A stretch of DNA of 64,000 nucleotides from Salminus brasiliensis (Eukaryota; Chordata; Actinopteri; Characiformes; Bryconidae): positions 25,935,456 through 25,999,455 of the forward strand of contig NC_132900.1 of the NCBI RefSeq assembly GCF_030463535.1. Reading direction: 5' to 3'. Both the position numbers and the translations under genes were made by a program. This document shows, piece by piece, positions 60,370 to 64,000 of the stretch; the stretch's first letter is position 1; each line of letters opens with the position of its first letter. Under the pieces are notes generated by a model, which saw only the letters and a program-made list of their open reading frames with translations, searched no databases and was not told the DNA's origin.

Positions 60370-61085
60370 TTGACTACATTCATACCTAATTGTCACCTAA
60401 TTGACACACTGCTTAATTGCAATTAAAAATGCAAATGATGGGCCCAGATCTTTGATTAACGTGCACAAGTTCCTTGTTGGTTTGTGGATGTCCTCGAAGA
60501 TTTGTGCTGTTGATGCTCTCCTGCAATAAAACATCAGGAGACGCCGTAATTAACCTTAAACGCTAAAAGGATGTGTGTTTTAATTACCACGGCCCCCCCC
60601 CCTTTCCTCCTCTCGGTAGCGTTGCAGCATTTGGACTCTTAACTTCTTAGTGGTAAATGTATTATAATATACAAATTACATGCTAATTAGAAAGAACAAT
60701 GCTTTGGGATTCACTGACGCTTACATTTGCATATGAGCTAATTACCCTTCATTAAAAAGCTGGCTAATGACTAATTTGGTGAAGGCAGAATTAATGATGA
60801 CATAGCAGGGGCTTTGTGTGGACAAAGCTGGGTTGTTTAGGCCCATTTCATGAGGATTACCGTCGCCTACTGTAGTAGTAGTACAGTAGCGATCAAAACT
60901 CCAGAGCTGAACACGACAGAACCATGTGGGTTTCGATGCGGTGCATTTAAATTGCGCTAATTAAAGAAGGTTTCTGAATGGATCTTTAGAACGTCCACGT
61001 TCAAACCAATGGTAATGAAGCACATAGATATGAGCAATTAAATGAATTATGTAAAACTAAATCGAAGTCGTCGGGAAAAGGAAGG
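60370..61085. promoter_or_regulatory. Candidate conserved non-coding block
   Basis: Repeat-free sequence is dense in homeodomain, POU and HMG-type words: 'gcttaattgcaattaaaaat', 'atgcaaatgatgg' (octamer-like), 'cgtaattaacctt', 'catgctaattagaaag', 'tttgcatatgagctaattac' and 'gcagaattaatgatgac'. It has no coding capacity. It resembles vertebrate developmental enhancers, but conservation is untested. Confidence 0.4.
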
Positions 61086-62285
61086 CGAAACCCAAATTAA
61101 TAGACGTGCCAATCATTCGTCTCGAAGGGATTTTACAGTCCATATACATTAAAAAGGTATACGAGTCTTACATCAATCAGATGATAATTGCTTTTGTGTC
61201 TGGTTGGATGAGCGCACTGCTGAGGGGCATGGACCTGTTTCTTAAACAGCCTTTTTTGAAACCCATTTTTAGAGACTTTTGTTTAAGACGCTTATCAAAA
61301 GACACCCACTGCAGAATGTGCTGCTGATATCTCAATACAGGCTCTGGAAACTGTTAGTTAAAGCGTGTGAAACAGTAAAGGGGTGTTCTCTGGAAGCCTC
61401 TGTGCCTCGACGGCCATGAAGGGGTGACGCTTTGCTGCTCTTGCAGGGTTAAATGTATGAATTTGTCACGGTATCTTAAAGCTGCAGGGGGTGGGATTTA
61501 TATGTTAACGTGGTATTGAGCCATGCTCATATGCGCCAGCTATTCAAGTAGTCACCACATGGCGTTCGCTCCTATAGGCGCTTTGTTTCTGAGGCCCATT
61601 TTCACCAGCGTCTTTTACCAAAACTGGTGGAACGACAAGAAAAATATCAGGATTGCGGTTTCGCATTTAACCTACATGCCTCATGCAGGCCTCCTACGGG
61701 TTTACAGTGCTATGAATAGCTGCTTACTTTCTTTCAAAGAATTGACAGTGGCCTCCACAGGAATTTGGACAGTTTTTGTTGTTGTCATTGTGTTGGGAAA
61801 CCAAAAGTTGAACCAATGTAACCTTTATTTTAATCAGGTTGTTCTCAGGCTGGAGTTCGGTCTGTTTCGGGTTGTTATAGTTTCAGCAGTTTCTTTGCAG
61901 ACTCTTTTTCAGGTTTGCCTGCCGTCGAGAACTTCGGAGCTCACGATCCTATCAATGAAAACAAACTCAAAACGCTGACAGTCTGGAGGTGCTGGAGGAC
62001 TGCTTTCAGAACAGATTCTATACAGCAGTACTTCTCACCTCTGTTCCTGGAGGCCCACTGCCCTGCATTTTCTTTTAGTGTTTGCTTTTCTCCCAACACA
62101 CTTGAGATCCAGCTAATCAGCTCATTAACTGCCCATTACTGAGTTAAAGTGGGTGTGTTAAAGCAGGGAAAGCACTAAAATGTGCAGGGCAGTAGGCCTC
62201 GAGGACCAGGGTTGAGAAATACCGCTTCACAGTATGCCTCAGTGCAGTCAGGCTGAAAATCTAAGATGTGCTCTCAGTACTTCCT
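61086..62285. other. Intergenic, no gene seen
   Basis: A plus-strand frame of 151 codons (61523-61978) has no recognisable domain. No known repeat was identified in this part. Confidence 0.4.
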
Positions 62286-62289
62286 CAGT

Positions 62290-62885
62290 GCCTTTGAGAT
62301 TTGGTCCATGTTGACATGATTGCATTATGAGTCCATGGTGCCAAATTAGAATCGACATATGTCTGATGAGGCTAGGCTTCAGCTCTCCAGTTCTGGTGAT
62401 CCTGTGTCTGAGCCACTGCAGCCTGCAGAAGCCCCGACTTTCTAGCCGCTCCAACCACACTGCCCTCTCAACAGTTGCCTGCACAAATACACCACCTCCA
62501 CCAGCCTGGACTGGACAGTTGGCACAAGGCAGGTTTGGGTCCATGGACTTGTGCTGTTGGTGCCGTTATTGGCTGACCGAAGTGGGACCTCAGCTGTTGT
62601 AGTCCGTCTGCCTCAAGGCTGGCAGTGTTGTGTATTCTGAGATGCTTTTCTGCTCTCCATGCTTGTACAGAGTGGTTATCTGCATTACAGTAGCTTCTCT
62701 GTCAGCTCCAACCAATCTGACCATTCCTTTTTGCCCCACTTTAGCAATGTCAGCTAAAGCTGCAGGCTTGATTTCTGATTCATTTTATGCATTTCTCTGC
62801 TGCCACATGATTGGCTCATTGGATAACATATTGAATATTGGTGTGGGTGTACAGGTGTTCCTAATAAAGTGCTTGCTTTAGAGTT
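62290..62885 (-). mobile_element. Tc1-like transposon relic
   Basis: The plus strand reads as the reverse complement of a fish Tc1-like transposase region: 'gtttgggtccatggacttgt', 'tagtccgtctgcctcaaggc', 'gagatgcttttctgctctcc', 'gtggttatctgcattacagt', 'ctgccacatgattggctcat' and the terminal phrase 'acaggtgttcctaataaagt'. The coding sequence is broken by frameshifts and a deletion. Confidence 0.75.
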
Positions 62886-62980
62886 AGTAAACAAAACCCA
62901 GGTTATCACCTTTGGCTTGATGTAATAAATTCATTATTAGCGAATGGGTCCCAGCTGTTTACCATCACTTAAACAAGCAA

Positions 62981-63000
62981 GTGCTGCCCTCTGTTGGCCC
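62981..63000 (-). promoter_or_regulatory. CTCF-like motif, minus orientation
   Basis: The minus strand reads CCAACAGAGGGCAGCAC, differing from the CTCF core at one position. It points towards 12250 and 58559, whose matches are on the plus strand. Confidence 0.35.
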
Positions 63001-64000
63001 ATGTTGGAAAAACGGCTACTTTTGTACACCCCGGTTTGTGCTCTTGTTTTTCTCAGACTAAAATTCCCCAAATACTTCAATTTAAAAAAGCTCTAGTGTC
63101 GTCAGCAGTAGTCTGAAGAAAGCAGTAGCCTTCGGAAAGCTTCTCTGAACCGTAGCGGCCTTGAGCCTTTCTTTTTTTTGTGACTGATGAAATGAACGCC
63201 TCCTACTTGAGTAGTGTTCGACGTGCTGTTGTGGTGAAATGAATGGCACGAATGAATGCTGGCTTCCAGGAAAACAGTGCTAAAGCAGACAGCCCTTTAT
63301 TCCATAAACACAGTTTTCACAAGCTCCCCTCCACAGCTTTTATACAGGTTATACAGTTTTACAAAACCAGAGAAAATATGTACAGCGTTTTTGTGCAAAC
63401 GTGATTTTCATTATGATGAGAGATGTAAAAGGCATGCATAGGAGTAAACTTTGGCCAGATGCAAACATGTAAGCCTTTTAAAATACACCAATCCACATGT
63501 TTAGGCATTTTGACACAAGCTGTCGGAAACACCATATGCCTTAATGCAAGAGTGATCTAGACTACTGGAGATATCTTACTGGATTACTATCAAACATCAC
63601 ACACATACACACACACACACTCACTCTATATAGCCTTTAACTTTATATCTAGTCTTTAATGAATGTGAAAACTTTGGTATTGTAGTGAAACACTTCAAAT
63701 AAAATCAAATAAAAACAGGTCACTTAGGATCGACCCGTGTGTGTAACGTTAGTTGTAACTAAAACCAGCATTGTAACCCAACATAATTCAACTTCTCAAG
63801 CTTTCAGCTTCTTTATAAACAGGCAGTTCAGGAGTTAAGTTATTCTATGGTAGATATCTACTTGGCAATGATCAACTTAAAACAACATAGATGAAAATAT
63901 ACTATATTCATCCATTTAACTTTTTCAAAAATATTTTTTTGTACACATGTATATAGTCAGTGTATTTAAGCAATATAATAATTCTCACGCGTCTATAAAA
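63001..64000. other. Intergenic, no gene seen
   Basis: A short CA run lies near 63600-63622. No gene or recognised element was found up to the window end. Confidence 0.4.

Noticed and set aside
61523-61978. 151-codon plus-strand frame
   Set aside because: No recognised motif or conserved wording. Weak start context. Surrounded by gene-free sequence.

Overview
The window is vertebrate nuclear DNA from a teleost fish. The two genes are split by spliceosomal introns. The spaces between them are packed with fish-type Tc1-like transposon relics, tRNA-derived SINEs, L2-like LINE tails, long TA/CA microsatellites and several minisatellite arrays. The repeat types (a SINE with a 'GTGGCTCAGTGGTTAGAGC' A-box region, dispersed 'CACTATATGGACAAAAG' termini) resemble those I associate with otophysan fish such as characins. 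That placement is an impression, not a measurement.

There are two confident protein-coding genes, and they are divergent. On the minus strand at 24.5-27.2 kb is htr5a, the serotonin receptor 5A. It has two coding exons, 344 residues, and an intact GPCR signature set. On the plus strand at 41.4-58.2 kb is paxip1 (PTIP), reconstructed here as 21 coding exons, 3,381 coding bases and 1,126 residues. It has six BRCT domains and a very large glutamine-rich linker. Human HTR5A and PAXIP1 are also neighbours in head-to-head orientation on 7q36, so the pair is conserved synteny. The two proteins do unrelated jobs (a Gi/o-coupled membrane receptor, and a nuclear chromatin/DNA-damage scaffold), so this is linkage and not a pathway cluster.

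Layout: 0-24 kb is gene-free, with transposon relics, a CpG-rich island at 3.2-3.5 kb, a roughly 1 kb minisatellite at 14.9-15.85 kb, LINE fragments and a short 57-59 bp minisatellite at 23.3 kb. The htr5a intron (24.8-26.5 kb) carries a palindromic transposon-derived sequence. Just upstream of its coding exon sit an hAT-like element with a perfect 8-bp target duplication and a minisatellite whose units carry CCAAT. At 33.3-36.8 kb, between the two genes, is a roughly 3 kb AT-rich satellite-like array of 140-170 bp units. At 38.2-40.9 kb are two arrays of the same 48-bp unit in inverted orientation, ending about 0.55 kb upstream of the paxip1 start. 58.2-64 kb is intergenic, with a candidate regulatory block around 60.4-61.1 kb and a Tc1-like relic at 62.3-62.9 kb.

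The most notable result is in paxip1. Two of its introns have minor-spliceosome (U12-type) signals. Intron 3 is GT-AG with a GTATCCTT donor and a CCTTAAC branch site. The last intron is AT-AC, with an ATATCCTTTT donor, a TCCTTAAC branch site and an AC acceptor. Only the AT-AC splice restores the conserved C-terminal ESYKF ending, in a last coding exon of 16 bases. I saw no evidence of a wholly new genetic system. The unusual content is structural DNA around two conserved genes.
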